NCBI GenBank assembly: GCA_005791875.1
Contig: SXTU01000312.1
Span: 1-35,135, forward strand
Origin: Verrucomicrobiales bacterium
Lineage (GTDB): Bacteria; Verrucomicrobiota; Verrucomicrobiia; Limisphaerales; SXTU01
Direction: 5' to 3'
Length of the DNA stretch: 35,135 nucleotides
The notes beneath the pieces were generated by a model, which was not told the DNA's origin, ran no database searches, and saw only the letters and a list, made by a program, of their open reading frames with translations. Position numbers and translations under genes: made by a program. Of the stretch, positions 25,427 to 34,160 are shown one piece after another (the first letter of the stretch is position 1; each line of letters opens with the position of its first letter).

Positions 25427-27832
25427 CTACATCAGGCTCACCGGGTCAATGTCCACGGTCAGCGTGACATCGTCGGGCAGCTCGATCTGTTCGAGCAGCG
25501 TCGCCAGCATCTTGCTCACGCGCGGCATCTGCTTGGTGCGCAGCATGAGCTGGTAGCGGTAGAAGGTCTCGGCACGCAGCAGCGGCGCGGGCGCGGGGCC
25601 GGCGAGGACGAGGTCGCGGAGCGGTGCGCTCGGAGCGGGAGCAGGTGAGAGGGTGGGAGAGTGAGAAAGTGGGAGCAGCTCCAGCGTGTCCGTGCTCGCC
25701 GTCTCGCTTTCCCGGTTTCCCACTTTCCCACCGGCCAAAGCCTCCAGTTCGCGCGTCACGTGCTCCGCCATGAGCTTCACCTTCTCCTCGTTGCGGCCTT
25801 TGAACGTGAGCATCGCGAGGCGCGAGGCAGGCGGGTAATTGAGCTCTTCGCGGAACTCGATCTCCTGCTCGTAGAAGCCGGTGAAGTCGTGGCGTCGGGC
25901 GTATTGGATCGCCGGGTGAAACGGCGTGAAGCTCTGCACGAAGACCTCGCCCTCGACCTCGCCGCGGCCGGCGCGACCGGAGACTTGGGTGAGGAGTTGG
26001 AAGGTGCGCTCGCCCGCGCGGAAGTCCGGGATGTGCAGGCTGAGGTCCGCGTGGATGACGCCGACGAGCGTGACGTTCTCGAAGTGCAGGCCCTTTGCGA
26101 TCATCTGCGTGCCGACGAGGATATCGGTCTTGCCGGCTTTGAAATCGCCGAGCACGCGGCGGTAGTCCTCCTTGCGCTTCATCAGGTCGCTGTCCATCCG
26201 CGCGATGCGGGCGTGGGGGAAGAGTTTCGTCAGCGTCTCCTCGACGCGCTCGGTGCCGAGGCCGGCGTAGCGGATGGCGGCGCTGCGACACTTCGGCTCG
26301 GGGCAAGCGGTGGGCGCGGGGGCTTCGTGGCCGCAGATGTGGCAGCAAATCTTCTGCGCCTTGCGATGGTAGGTGAGGGCGACGCTGCAATTCGGGCACT
26401 CGGCCACGAAGCCGCACTGCGGGCACTGGAGCGAGCTGGAGTAGCCACGCCGGTTGAGGAAAAGCATCGTCTGCTCCTTGCGCTCCAGGCGCTTGGTGAT
26501 GGCCTCCTTGAGTTCCTCCGAAAAGATGGGCGTGCCCTTGTCCTTGCGCGCCGCCTGCCTCATGTCCACGACACGGACGATGGGCATCTTCTTGTCGTCG
26601 GCGCGCGTGGGGAGTTCGAGCAGGGCGTATTTGCCGCGCTGGACGTTGTAGAAGCTCTCCATCGAGGGCGTCGCCGAACCGAGGACGACGACAGCGTTAT
26701 CCATCTGGCCGCGCACGACGGCGACATCGCGCGCGTGGTAGCGCGGGGCTTCTTCTTGCTTGTAGGAATGCTCGTGCTCCTCGTCCACGATGATGAGCCC
26801 GAGTGGTTCGACGGGCGCGAAGATGGCGGAGCGTGCGCCGATAACGATCCGAGCACGGCCCTGCCGAATCTTGTGCCACTCGTCGTGCCGCTCGCCCGCG
26901 CTCAGGTGCGAGTGCAGCACTGCGACTTGCGTCTGGAGCGGCCCGTGGCTGAAGCGGGCCTTGAAGCGCTCGACGGTCTGCGGCGTGAGCGCGATCTCCG
27001 GCACCAGGACGATGGCGCCCCTGCCCTGTGTGAGCGCGTGGGCGATGGCCTGCAAGTAAACTTCCGTCTTGCCCGATCCGGTGACGCCGTGAAGAAGGAA
27101 GGTTGCAGGTGAGAAAGTGGGAGAGTGGGAAAGTGAGCTGGTGCGCTCGGACGCCATCTCACTTTCTCGCATTCCCACTTTCTCACCCGCCCCGCCCCCC
27201 TCGTCCATTCGCTTGCAAATCACCGCCAGCGCCTTCGCCTGCTCCGCGTTCATCGTCAGCGACTCGGTGCGGCTGATGACATCCTTCGCATACGGGTCGC
27301 GCTCGGAGACTTGGTTGGTGATGAGGACGAGGTGCTTGTCTTCGAGGCGGCGGACGGTCTCGGAGGTGGTCTCGGCGAGTTCGAGGAGTTCCTGCAAAGG
27401 CATTTCCCGACGCTCTTCAAGGAGGTTGAGAATTTCCTGCTGTCGCTTGGTGAGCTTGGGCGTTTCGCTGGTGGCAGGCAGCAGACGAACGATGAGGCGT
27501 TCACGCCAGCCGTCCTTTTCGCGGCGCACGACCTCGGGCAGCACGCTCTTCAAGGCGAGCTCTGGCGCGCAGCAGTAGTAGTCAGCAATCCACCGCGCGA
27601 GCTGGAGCACGCGGGCGGTGACGAGGGATTGTTTGCCGACGACGCCGGTGAGGTGACGGAGGTTCGTGTGCGTGGACTGCTCGGTGAGTGCAGTGACGCA
27701 GCCCATGACCTGCCGGTGGCCGAAGGGGACCTTGACGCGCGTGCCGACCTCCACCCGCCCGGCCAGTTCCGGCGGGATGGCGTAATCGAACTCCCGGCGA
27801 AGTGCGATCTCAAGGGTGACGCGGGCGATCAT
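25427..27832 (-). CDS. priA: Primosomal replication-restart helicase PriA
   Basis: 801 residues from ATG 27832; a TTG two codons upstream is less likely. PriA reloads the replisome at stalled forks. The N-terminal DNA-binding domain (IALRREFDYAIPPELAGRVEVGTRVKVPFG) is typical. Helicase motifs: Walker A LLHGVTGSGKTEVYL, DEEH box (IIVDEEHEHSYKQEEAPRYHARD), GSATPSMES and the zinc-binding region CPQCGFVAECPNC ... CCHICG ... CPEPKC. The C-terminal part has QVSGRAGRG and VLAGPAPAPLLRAETFYRYQ. Two related palindromic segments are read in frame: about residues 216-241, immediately before Walker A, and about 700-730, in the C-terminal domain. Both encode KVGxRESExAS ... LSHSPTxSPA. The protein is otherwise complete and presumably functional. 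Confidence 0.97.
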   Translation of the reverse strand: MIARVTLEIALRREFDYAIPPELAGRVEVGTRVKVPFGHRQVMGCVTALTEQSTHTNLRHLTGVVGKQSLVTARVLQLARWIADYYCCAPELALKSVLPEVVRREKDGWRERLIVRLLPATSETPKLTKRQQEILNLLEERREMPLQELLELAETTSETVRRLEDKHLVLITNQVSERDPYAKDVISRTESLTMNAEQAKALAVICKRMDEGGGAGEKVGMRESEMASERTSSLSHSPTFSPATFLLHGVTGSGKTEVYLQAIAHALTQGRGAIVLVPEIALTPQTVERFKARFSHGPLQTQVAVLHSHLSAGERHDEWHKIRQGRARIVIGARSAIFAPVEPLGLIIVDEEHEHSYKQEEAPRYHARDVAVVRGQMDNAVVVLGSATPSMESFYNVQRGKYALLELPTRADDKKMPIVRVVDMRQAARKDKGTPIFSEELKEAITKRLERKEQTMLFLNRRGYSSSLQCPQCGFVAECPNCSVALTYHRKAQKICCHICGHEAPAPTACPEPKCRSAAIRYAGLGTERVEETLTKLFPHARIARMDSDLMKRKEDYRRVLGDFKAGKTDILVGTQMIAKGLHFENVTLVGVIHADLSLHIPDFRAGERTFQLLTQVSGRAGRGEVEGEVFVQSFTPFHPAIQYARRHDFTGFYEQEIEFREELNYPPASRLAMLTFKGRNEEKVKLMAEHVTRELEALAGGKVGNRESETASTDTLELLPLSHSPTLSPAPAPSAPLRDLVLAGPAPAPLLRAETFYRYQLMLRTKQMPRVSKMLATLLEQIELPDDVTLTVDIDPVSLM
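25645..25732. repeat. Palindromic octad element inside priA (C-terminal copy)
   Basis: Left array of 8-nt units gtgagagg, gtgggaga, gtgagaaa, gtgggag (25645-25675). Right array tctcgctt, tcccggtt, tcccactt, tcccacc (25702-25732). The arms pair at about two thirds of positions. On the coding strand it reads GGKVGNRESETAS ... LSHSPTLSPA with no stop. It is the same family and frame as the copy at 27109-27186. Confidence 0.88.
27109..27186. repeat. Palindromic octad element inside priA (copy before Walker A)
   Basis: The left arm 27109-27137 (gtgagaaa, gtgggaga, gtgggaaa, gtgag) and right arm 27158-27186 pair at about 25 of 29 positions around a 20-nt loop. Coding-strand product GEKVGMRESEMAS ... 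LSHSPTFSPA ends four residues before LLHGVTGSGKT. The element sits in the junction between the N-terminal region and the helicase core. Confidence 0.9.
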
Positions 27833-27838
27833 GAACAA

Positions 27839-27910
27839 GTTGAGAGTTGGGGAGTTGAGAGTTGAGAGTCAAGGGAGGGAGAGTTAGGAGTTGGAGGTTG
27901 AAAGTTGAAA
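27839..27910. repeat. Two heptad arrays upstream of priA
   Basis: First array: gttgaga, gttgggga, gttgaga, gttgaga (27839-27867). Second array: gttagga, gttggag, gttgaaa, gttgaaa (27883-27910). Each has four units, and they start seven bases before the priA ATG, so they form the leader of priA and cover its ribosome-binding region. A GC-rich imperfect palindrome (about 27927-27985) lies next to them. Confidence 0.78.
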
Positions 27911-27995
27911 GCGAAGGCAACCAAACCCCTCCCCTGCCACCCGAAGGAGCGGGATTAGGATCAGGATGCGAGCAGGAGGGGAAACCGGCCGGGGC

Positions 27996-29210
27996 CTACT
28001 TGCCGGGCGGGTTGATGATGTCGCTCAACTTGAAGATCGGAAGGAACATCGCGATCACGATGCCGCCGACGACAACGCCGAGGAATACGATGAGCAACGG
28101 CTCGATCAGGGAGGTGAGGCCGTTGAGGATGGTCTCGATCTCGTCGTCGAGGAAGTTCGCCACGCGCTCGAGCATGGCGTCAATCTTGCCCGTCTGCTCG
28201 CCAGCCGAGAGCATGCGGATGATCATCACCGGGAAGACCGGGTGCCGGCCCAGCGCGGCCGAGATGCCGTCGCCCTTCTCGATGTCGGCGGCGGCGGCGC
28301 GGATGGCCTTCTCCATGACGACGTTGCCGACGCAATTGGCAGTGATGTTCAGCACCTCGAGGATCGGCACGCCGGAGCGGATGAGCGAGGACAGCGTGCG
28401 GGCGAAACGCGCGAGGCAGATCTTGTGTGCGATGTGGCCGAAGACCGGCAGGCGGATGCGGTTGCGATCCCAGAACTCCAGGCCGACGCCGGTCTTGATG
28501 AATGACAACCAGCCGTAAATGATCGCGCCCGACGCGCCGCCGACCGCCCACCACCACTTTTGCATCCACGCGGAAAGGTCTATCAGGAACTGCGTGGGCG
28601 CTGGCAGCTTGGAGCCGAAACCGGAGAAGATCTCACCAAATGTGGGCACGACCTTGATCAGGAGGAAGCAGGTGATCGTGATGGCGACGAGCGTCACGAT
28701 GGTGGGATACATCATCGCGGACTTCACCTTCTTGTGCAGACGGAGGGTGTTCTCCAGATAGGTCGCGAGGCGGGCGAGAATCTCCGCGAGCAAGCCGCCC
28801 TTCTCGCCGGCGTCCACCATGCAGCAGTAGAGGCGCTCAAAGGTCTTGGGATGCTTCATCAGCGCCGCAGAGAAGTTGTCGCCGCTCTCGACCCTCGCGC
28901 AGATGTCGCGAATGACATCGCGCATGATCTTGTTGTCAGTCTGCTCGGCGAGTGCCTGGAGTGCCCCAACGATGGCGATGCCCGCGTCAATGAGCGTGGC
29001 GAGCTGCCGGGTGAACATGACCAAGTCCTGCAACGGGACGGCACCGCTGGTGGCCTTGCCCTTCTTGCCGCTGGCCTCCTGGATGGAGACAACGAGCATG
29101 TTGCGTCCGAGCAGATTGGCGATGGCCTCCTGCTCGGTGTTCGCATCCATGACGTTGCGGATTTCCCGACCGGAGGCGGCTTCACGGGCGACGTAAGTGA
29201 AGGACGGCAT
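27996..29210 (-). CDS. Type II secretion / type IV pilus platform protein (GspF/PilC family)
   Basis: 404 residues. Two T2SSF domains are visible. The first is FTRQLATLIDAGIAIVGALQALAEQ ... LYCCMVDAGEKGGLLAEILARLATYLE; the second is ARFARTLSSLIRSGVPILEVLNITANCVG ... MIRMLSAGEQTGKIDAMLERVANFLDDEIE. Three membrane segments (VTLVAITITCFLLIKV, WWWAVGGASGAIIYGW, LLIVFLGVVVGGIVIAMFLPI) are in the expected places. The N-terminus PSFTYVAREAASGREIRNVMDANTEQEAIANLLGRNM is the standard start. It is the inner-membrane platform for pseudopilin or pilin assembly. It stands without other pilus genes here, so secretion and pilus roles cannot be told apart. About 160 bp separate it from priA. Confidence 0.94.
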   Translation of the reverse strand: MPSFTYVAREAASGREIRNVMDANTEQEAIANLLGRNMLVVSIQEASGKKGKATSGAVPLQDLVMFTRQLATLIDAGIAIVGALQALAEQTDNKIMRDVIRDICARVESGDNFSAALMKHPKTFERLYCCMVDAGEKGGLLAEILARLATYLENTLRLHKKVKSAMMYPTIVTLVAITITCFLLIKVVPTFGEIFSGFGSKLPAPTQFLIDLSAWMQKWWWAVGGASGAIIYGWLSFIKTGVGLEFWDRNRIRLPVFGHIAHKICLARFARTLSSLIRSGVPILEVLNITANCVGNVVMEKAIRAAAADIEKGDGISAALGRHPVFPVMIIRMLSAGEQTGKIDAMLERVANFLDDEIETILNGLTSLIEPLLIVFLGVVVGGIVIAMFLPIFKLSDIINPPGK

Positions 29211-29222
29211 AACGTTGGAGTT

Positions 29223-29250
29223 TTAATAACCGGTGGGCTGGGGGTTTCAA
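29223..29250 (-). promoter_or_regulatory. Candidate sigma-70 promoter for the gspF/pilC-type gene
   Basis: On the minus strand, TTGAAA (29245-29250) and TATTAA (29223-29228) are separated by 16 bases, ending 12 bp before the ATG at 29210. The very short leader makes this tentative. Confidence 0.35.
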
Positions 29251-29383
29251 GCCAAAGGTTGCCGTGCGCGATGCTGCCGTTGGGACGGAACGCCAGCGAA
29301 TCCCCGCGTCGCTCGGTTGCGTCAGCTTGTCCGCGCGCGCCAAGAAACAGTCATCGGGCGGGTTCGCGCAGTGCGGTGCAAAC

Positions 29384-30124
29384 TCACTTCGCCCCCGGCA
29401 GGACGCGGATCTTGATGTTGCGGAACTCAGCGCGGTCGGAGTGGTCTTGGAGACAGATGGGGCCGCGCTTGATGGTGCCGAACTTGGGTTTGTCCTTGAA
29501 CTTGCTCTTCGCGACGCGCACGTTCCAATCCTCGCTCCACAGTTCGTAGGTGACGATCTTCTCGCCATTGAGCCAATGCTCGACGTGCGCGCCGTTGACG
29601 AGGATGCGGAAGTGGTTCCACTCGCCGACGGGTTTGGTCACGTCCTTCGTGGGCGCGTAGAGGTCGTAGCAGGCGCCCGCGAGCTGGCGCTTGTCGCGAG
29701 TCGGGTGAGTGGTGTTGTCGAGAATCTGAACCTCGGGCGAGAAATGCCACGAGGTCGTCGGCTCCTCGGAGACGTGGTAGAGCACGCCCGCGTTGCCGTT
29801 GCGGACAGTTTTCCACTCAAGGGTCAGCTCGAAGCTCTCGAACTCCTCAGTGGTCACGATGTCGTCACCACCGCCAGCGCCCTTGCCGCCAGCGCCGCCC
29901 TTGACCTTGACGAGCGTGCCGTCAATGACCGACCAGCCGGGCGGCATTTCCTTCTTCTGATAGCCGCGCCAGCCAGTGGTGGTCTTGCCATCGAAGAGGA
30001 GTTTCCAGCCGGCGGTTTTCTCGGCGGCGGTCAGGCTGTTCTCCGCCGCGCGCGCGTCGAGGGGCAGGAGGATGGCGGCCATGAGGCTGAGAGTGAACAG
30101 CGCGACGAGGGACAGTTGTTTCAT
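29384..30124 (-). CDS. DUF1080 (3-keto-disaccharide hydrolase domain) exported protein, copy B
   Basis: 246 residues with a signal peptide (SLVALFTLSLMAAILLPLDARA). The domain begins WKLLFDGKTTTGWRGYQKKEMPPGWSVIDGTLVKV. It continues with FELTLEWKTVRNGNAGVLYHVSEE, FSPEVQILDNTTHP and KPVGEWNHFRILVNGAHVEHWLNGEKIV, and ends with ICLQDHSDRAEFRNIKIRVLPG. All are typical DUF1080. A glycine-rich stretch (KGGAGGKGAGGG, about residues 75-87) sits in a loop where the family is usually shorter. It is distinct from copy A, which has a different signal and length. Likely acts in extracytoplasmic saccharide breakdown; substrate unknown. Confidence 0.9.
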   Translation of the reverse strand: MKQLSLVALFTLSLMAAILLPLDARAAENSLTAAEKTAGWKLLFDGKTTTGWRGYQKKEMPPGWSVIDGTLVKVKGGAGGKGAGGGDDIVTTEEFESFELTLEWKTVRNGNAGVLYHVSEEPTTSWHFSPEVQILDNTTHPTRDKRQLAGACYDLYAPTKDVTKPVGEWNHFRILVNGAHVEHWLNGEKIVTYELWSEDWNVRVAKSKFKDKPKFGTIKRGPICLQDHSDRAEFRNIKIRVLPGAK

Positions 30125-30206
30125 GGCAGCATTGAAGTCGAAGAGAGCTGAAATGCCAGCGGAAACTCTCGGCCCAGCCAGGGGGTGCGAGCCTCACAGG
30201 GAGGTC

Positions 30207-30279
30207 GCAAAGGACGCAAAGGCTAGGCAGGACGGCACCTTCTCGTCAGGCATCCCATTGCGCCCTTCGCGGCCTTTGC
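30207..30279. repeat. Palindromic element in the DUF1080/smc divergent region
   Basis: Left arm gcaaaggacgcaaaggct (30207-30224, 9-nt units) and right arm gcccttcgcggcctttgc (30262-30279) pair at about 15 of 18 positions. The rest of the 254-bp divergent gap (30125-30378) contains an AT-rich stretch ccctatatatgg near 30316-30330 that could belong to the smc promoter; nothing else is recognised. Confidence 0.7.
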
Positions 30280-30378
30280 TTGAGGAAGCGGTCTTCGCGC
30301 CTGTGAATAACTTACCCCTATATATGGTGGCTTTCCGCTTTACACCCCACCGGATATTGGGCTTACACTCCGCCCATC

Positions 30379-33300
30379 ATGTATCTGAAGAACCTCACCG
30401 TTCTCGGTTTCAAGTCCTTCGCGGACAAGACCTCGCTCAACTTCCAGCCCGGCATCACTGCCGTCGTCGGACCCCACGGCTGCGGCAAGTCCAACGTCGC
30501 CGACGCCATCCGCTGGGTGCTCGGCGAGCAGTCGGCCCGGGCGCTGCGCGGCGGCGAGATGGCGGACGTGATTTTTAACGGCACGGATGGTCGCCGGCCC
30601 CTCGGCATGGCGGAGGTTTCCCTCACCATCGGCGACGTGGACGCGGAGCAGCTCAAGGCAGCGGGCGTCGAGATGGCCTTCAACGAAATCACCATCACGC
30701 GGCGCATCTTCCGCGACGGCGGCTCGGAGTATTACATCAACAAGGTGCCGTGTCGGCTGCGGGACATTCAGCAGTTCTTCATGGGCACGGGGATGGGGAA
30801 GACGAGCTACTCCATCATGGCGCAGGGCCACATCACGCAAATCATCCAGAGCAAACCCGAAGACCGGCGCATGGTCTTCGAGGAGGCGGCGGGCATCACC
30901 AAGTTCAAGGCGCAGAAGAAGGAGTCGCTCCGCAAGCTCGAGCACACGGACCAAAACCTCCTGCGGGTCGAAGACCTCATCCGCGAGGTGAAGCGGCAGA
31001 TCGGCTCGCTGCAGCGCCAGGCCGGCAAGGCGCGTCGCTACAAGCAGGTCGCGATGGAGTTGCAGCACCTCGACACGCAGCTCTCGCGGCATCAGTTTGA
31101 CACGCTGCAAGGCGAGATTTCCCAGCGCACGCACGAGGGCGAGCAGCTTCGCGCGGCGATGGAAGACCTTTCGCAGAGTGTCCTGACGAGCGAGGACGAG
31201 CTTCAGCAACTCCGCCATCGCCTCTCCGACCTCGATGCGGAAATCAACGCGTCACGCCAGCAGGGCCTCGAGCTCAAGGGCCAGAGTGAGCACCACGAGC
31301 ATCGCATCCAGTTCAACGACGAGCGCCTGCGCGAACTCGAAGCGCAGAACACGAAAGCCTTCCGTGACATCAACGAGTCCGAGGAGCGCATCGGCTACGC
31401 GCGGCAGGAACACGTCGCCGTCACGCAGCGCCTCGCCGAGTCGCAGTCGAAGCTCGAAGCCTTGCGCGGCGAGCTCAGTGCGAAGCAACAGGCCGTCCAG
31501 ACGGTCGAGCGCGAACTCATCACCCGGCAGGAGGAACTTCGCCGTGCGCAGACGGAGGCCTTCAACTCCTCCCAGCAACTCAGCCGTGTCCGCAACGAGA
31601 TCAACGCGCTCGACCTGCAGAAACAGGGCAATGTCGTGCGACTCGAGAAGCTTTCCTCGGAGAAAATCCAGCTCGAAGAGGAGCGCGGTCGTCTCGACTC
31701 GCGGCTCTCAGAGTTCGCCGCCAACGTCGAGTCGGAGAAACTCAGCGTCGTCGCGCAGCGCGGCACGGTCGAGGAGCGCCAGCAGCGGCTTCGCGACATT
31801 CAGGGCGAGATCAACGCCGTCAGCCACGAGCTGGACACGGTTCTCCGCACGCAAGCCGGCGTGAAGTCGCGCCTCAACGTGCTCGAGCAGTTGCAGGGCA
31901 GCCACGAGGGCTTCAGCGCGGGCGCGCAGGCCGCACTCAAGCAGTCCAAGCTCGCGCTCGGCACGCTTGCCGACCGCATCCGCGTGCCCGACCAGTATGT
32001 CGTCGCCGTCGAGACCGCGCTCGGCCACCACCTCCAGCTCGTCCTCACGGAGCAGCCCGAGGCCGCGCAGCAAATCTTCGCGGACTTGATCGCGAACAAG
32101 AAAGGCCGTGCCAACATCGGCTGCCTCGACTTGAAGAATCCCGACTTCAAACCGGCCGAAGCCACGGCAGACGCCCCCGGCGAGCCGGCCTTGAAGGTCA
32201 TCGAGGCGGATGAATCCATCGCCTACCTCATCAACGGCCTGCTCGGCAACACCCGCATCGTCGCGGACCTGGCTGCGGCCACCGCCGCGTGGCAGCAGAC
32301 CAACGGCGCTTACAACTTCGCCACGCTCACGGGCGATTTGCTTAATCGCCAGGGCATTTTCACCGGCGGCTACTTGAACGGCGCGGCCAACGGCAAGGCT
32401 CCTTCCTCCATCCTCGGCCGCAAGAATCAGATCACCGGCCTCAAGGCCGAGATTGACGCAGCCCAAACGCAGAGCGACGAGATCAGCCGCAAGAAGGGCG
32501 CGCTCCAAAGCGAGCAGACCGCCCTGCAAGCCAGCCTCCAGCAGGCCCAGACCGACCTGCGCGCGCAGGAGGTCGCCATCGCCACGCGCGAGGGCGAGTT
32601 CAAGGCGCTCAGGCTCTCGCTCCAAAATCTCCACCTCCGAATCGACACGGTCGTTTACGAAATCCAGTCGCTCGCATCGCAGGAGCAGGCGGGCAACGCC
32701 AAGCGTGAGCGGCTTGCGACGCAGATGGCCGAGCTGGAGACCCGCGAGAAGTCCCTCACTGACCGCGTTGCGGAACTCGGCTCGAGCATTGACTCGCTCC
32801 GGCAGCAACGTGACTCCGCCTTGTGCGCGCTGAACGACACCAAAGTTGCCACCGCCACGGAAGAGCAACTCGTCCGCTCGTTCGCCGGCCAGAAGGCCCC
32901 GCTCGAAGCCCGCATCCGCGAGCTGGAGCAGTTGATCCAGATGCGCCAGAACGAGATCGGCGCGTTTGCGCAGCGCAAGACGCAGGCCGAGGGCGAGATC
33001 GCCGACTCCCGCCACCAGATCGAGCGGCTCCGCCACGAGCGCGAGCAGGTGGGCCAGCGCGTCACCGAGTTGGGCACGCAAAAGACCGCGCAAGAAGGCG
33101 ACATCGAGCTGCGCGAGCAAGGCTTGCGCGAGCGTCGCAAGCAACTCGGCGAACTTCAGGGCCGGCGCGGTTCGATTGACATCGAGCTGACGCAGAAAAC
33201 GATGCAGGTCCAGAACCTCCGCCAGCGCATCCACGAGAAATACCAGGTCAACCTCGACGACATCCGCAGCGAGTGCATCACCATCACCTACGCCGACGAG

Positions 33301-34140
33301 GGTGCGCCGAAGGTCGAGACAGTTTCCCCCGATGAGATGGCGACCCGCGGCATGGCCACGGACTGGGACAAAGTCGGCGAGCAAGTCGCCGCGCTCCAGC
33401 AGAAGCTCGACGACCTCGGGCCCGTCAACCACGCCTCCATCGAGGAATACGAGGAGGCCGAGACCCGCCACGCGTTCCTCACGCAGCAGCACGGCGATCT
33501 CGTCGCGGCGAAGGCGCAGCTCCTGGAGATCATCAACAAGATCAACAACCAGACCAAGGTCATGTTCGCCGAGACCTTCGCCAAGATCCGCGACAACTTC
33601 CGCGTGCTCTTCACGGAAATCTTTGGCGGCGGCAAGGCTGACCTCGTGCTCGTGGACGAAAACGACCTGCTGGAGTCAGGCGTCGAGATCGTCGCGAAGC
33701 CGCCCGGCAAGCAGCTTCAGAGCATCTCCCTCCTCTCCGGCGGCGAGCAGACCATGACGGCCGTCGCGCTGCTCTTCTCGATCTACCAGGTGAAGCCCGC
33801 GCCGTTCTGCGTGCTCGACGAGCTGGACGCGCCGCTCGACGAGTCGAACATCAACCGCTTCATCCGGGTCTTGCAGCGCTTCCTCGTTCACTCGCAGTTC
33901 GTCATCATCACGCACAACAAGCGCACCATCGGCATCGCGGACATCCTCTACGGCGTGACGATGCAGGAGCACGGCGTGAGCAAGATCGTGAGCGTGAAGT
34001 TCCACAAGCAGGACGAACCCGCTGCCGAACGGACCTCTGGGACACCGCTCGTCCCGCCCGCGTCCATGCCCGATGTGGAAGTGGAGGAAGACGCGCCGCA
34101 CAAGCGCGAGGAGACGCTGGAGATCGTGATGGCCAAGTAG
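30379..34140 (+). CDS. smc: Chromosome segregation protein SMC
   Basis: 1253 residues, the normal size. The ATPase head is split: N-terminal Walker A GPHGCGKSN (residues 31-39), and C-terminal signature LLSGGEQTMTAVALLFSIYQVKPAPFCVLDELDAPLDESN (from about residue 1117) with Walker B and D-loop. Two long coiled coils (about 165-510 and 680-1010) flank a hinge (about 520-680) with ALGHHLQLVLTEQPEAAQQIF and FTGGYLNG. It is a dimeric ring that organises DNA and aids segregation with ScpA/ScpB, not seen in this window. The Walker A usually reads GPNGCGKS; here the Asn is His33 (codon CAC). The C-terminal tail after about residue 1213 is polar and low in conservation. Confidence 0.97.
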   Translation: MYLKNLTVLGFKSFADKTSLNFQPGITAVVGPHGCGKSNVADAIRWVLGEQSARALRGGEMADVIFNGTDGRRPLGMAEVSLTIGDVDAEQLKAAGVEMAFNEITITRRIFRDGGSEYYINKVPCRLRDIQQFFMGTGMGKTSYSIMAQGHITQIIQSKPEDRRMVFEEAAGITKFKAQKKESLRKLEHTDQNLLRVEDLIREVKRQIGSLQRQAGKARRYKQVAMELQHLDTQLSRHQFDTLQGEISQRTHEGEQLRAAMEDLSQSVLTSEDELQQLRHRLSDLDAEINASRQQGLELKGQSEHHEHRIQFNDERLRELEAQNTKAFRDINESEERIGYARQEHVAVTQRLAESQSKLEALRGELSAKQQAVQTVERELITRQEELRRAQTEAFNSSQQLSRVRNEINALDLQKQGNVVRLEKLSSEKIQLEEERGRLDSRLSEFAANVESEKLSVVAQRGTVEERQQRLRDIQGEINAVSHELDTVLRTQAGVKSRLNVLEQLQGSHEGFSAGAQAALKQSKLALGTLADRIRVPDQYVVAVETALGHHLQLVLTEQPEAAQQIFADLIANKKGRANIGCLDLKNPDFKPAEATADAPGEPALKVIEADESIAYLINGLLGNTRIVADLAAATAAWQQTNGAYNFATLTGDLLNRQGIFTGGYLNGAANGKAPSSILGRKNQITGLKAEIDAAQTQSDEISRKKGALQSEQTALQASLQQAQTDLRAQEVAIATREGEFKALRLSLQNLHLRIDTVVYEIQSLASQEQAGNAKRERLATQMAELETREKSLTDRVAELGSSIDSLRQQRDSALCALNDTKVATATEEQLVRSFAGQKAPLEARIRELEQLIQMRQNEIGAFAQRKTQAEGEIADSRHQIERLRHEREQVGQRVTELGTQKTAQEGDIELREQGLRERRKQLGELQGRRGSIDIELTQKTMQVQNLRQRIHEKYQVNLDDIRSECITITYADEGAPKVETVSPDEMATRGMATDWDKVGEQVAALQQKLDDLGPVNHASIEEYEEAETRHAFLTQQHGDLVAAKAQLLEIINKINNQTKVMFAETFAKIRDNFRVLFTEIFGGGKADLVLVDENDLLESGVEIVAKPPGKQLQSISLLSGGEQTMTAVALLFSIYQVKPAPFCVLDELDAPLDESNINRFIRVLQRFLVHSQFVIITHNKRTIGIADILYGVTMQEHGVSKIVSVKFHKQDEPAAERTSGTPLVPPASMPDVEVEEDAPHKREETLEIVMAK

Positions 34141-34160
34141 GCCTGCGAAGGCTCGCGTCT

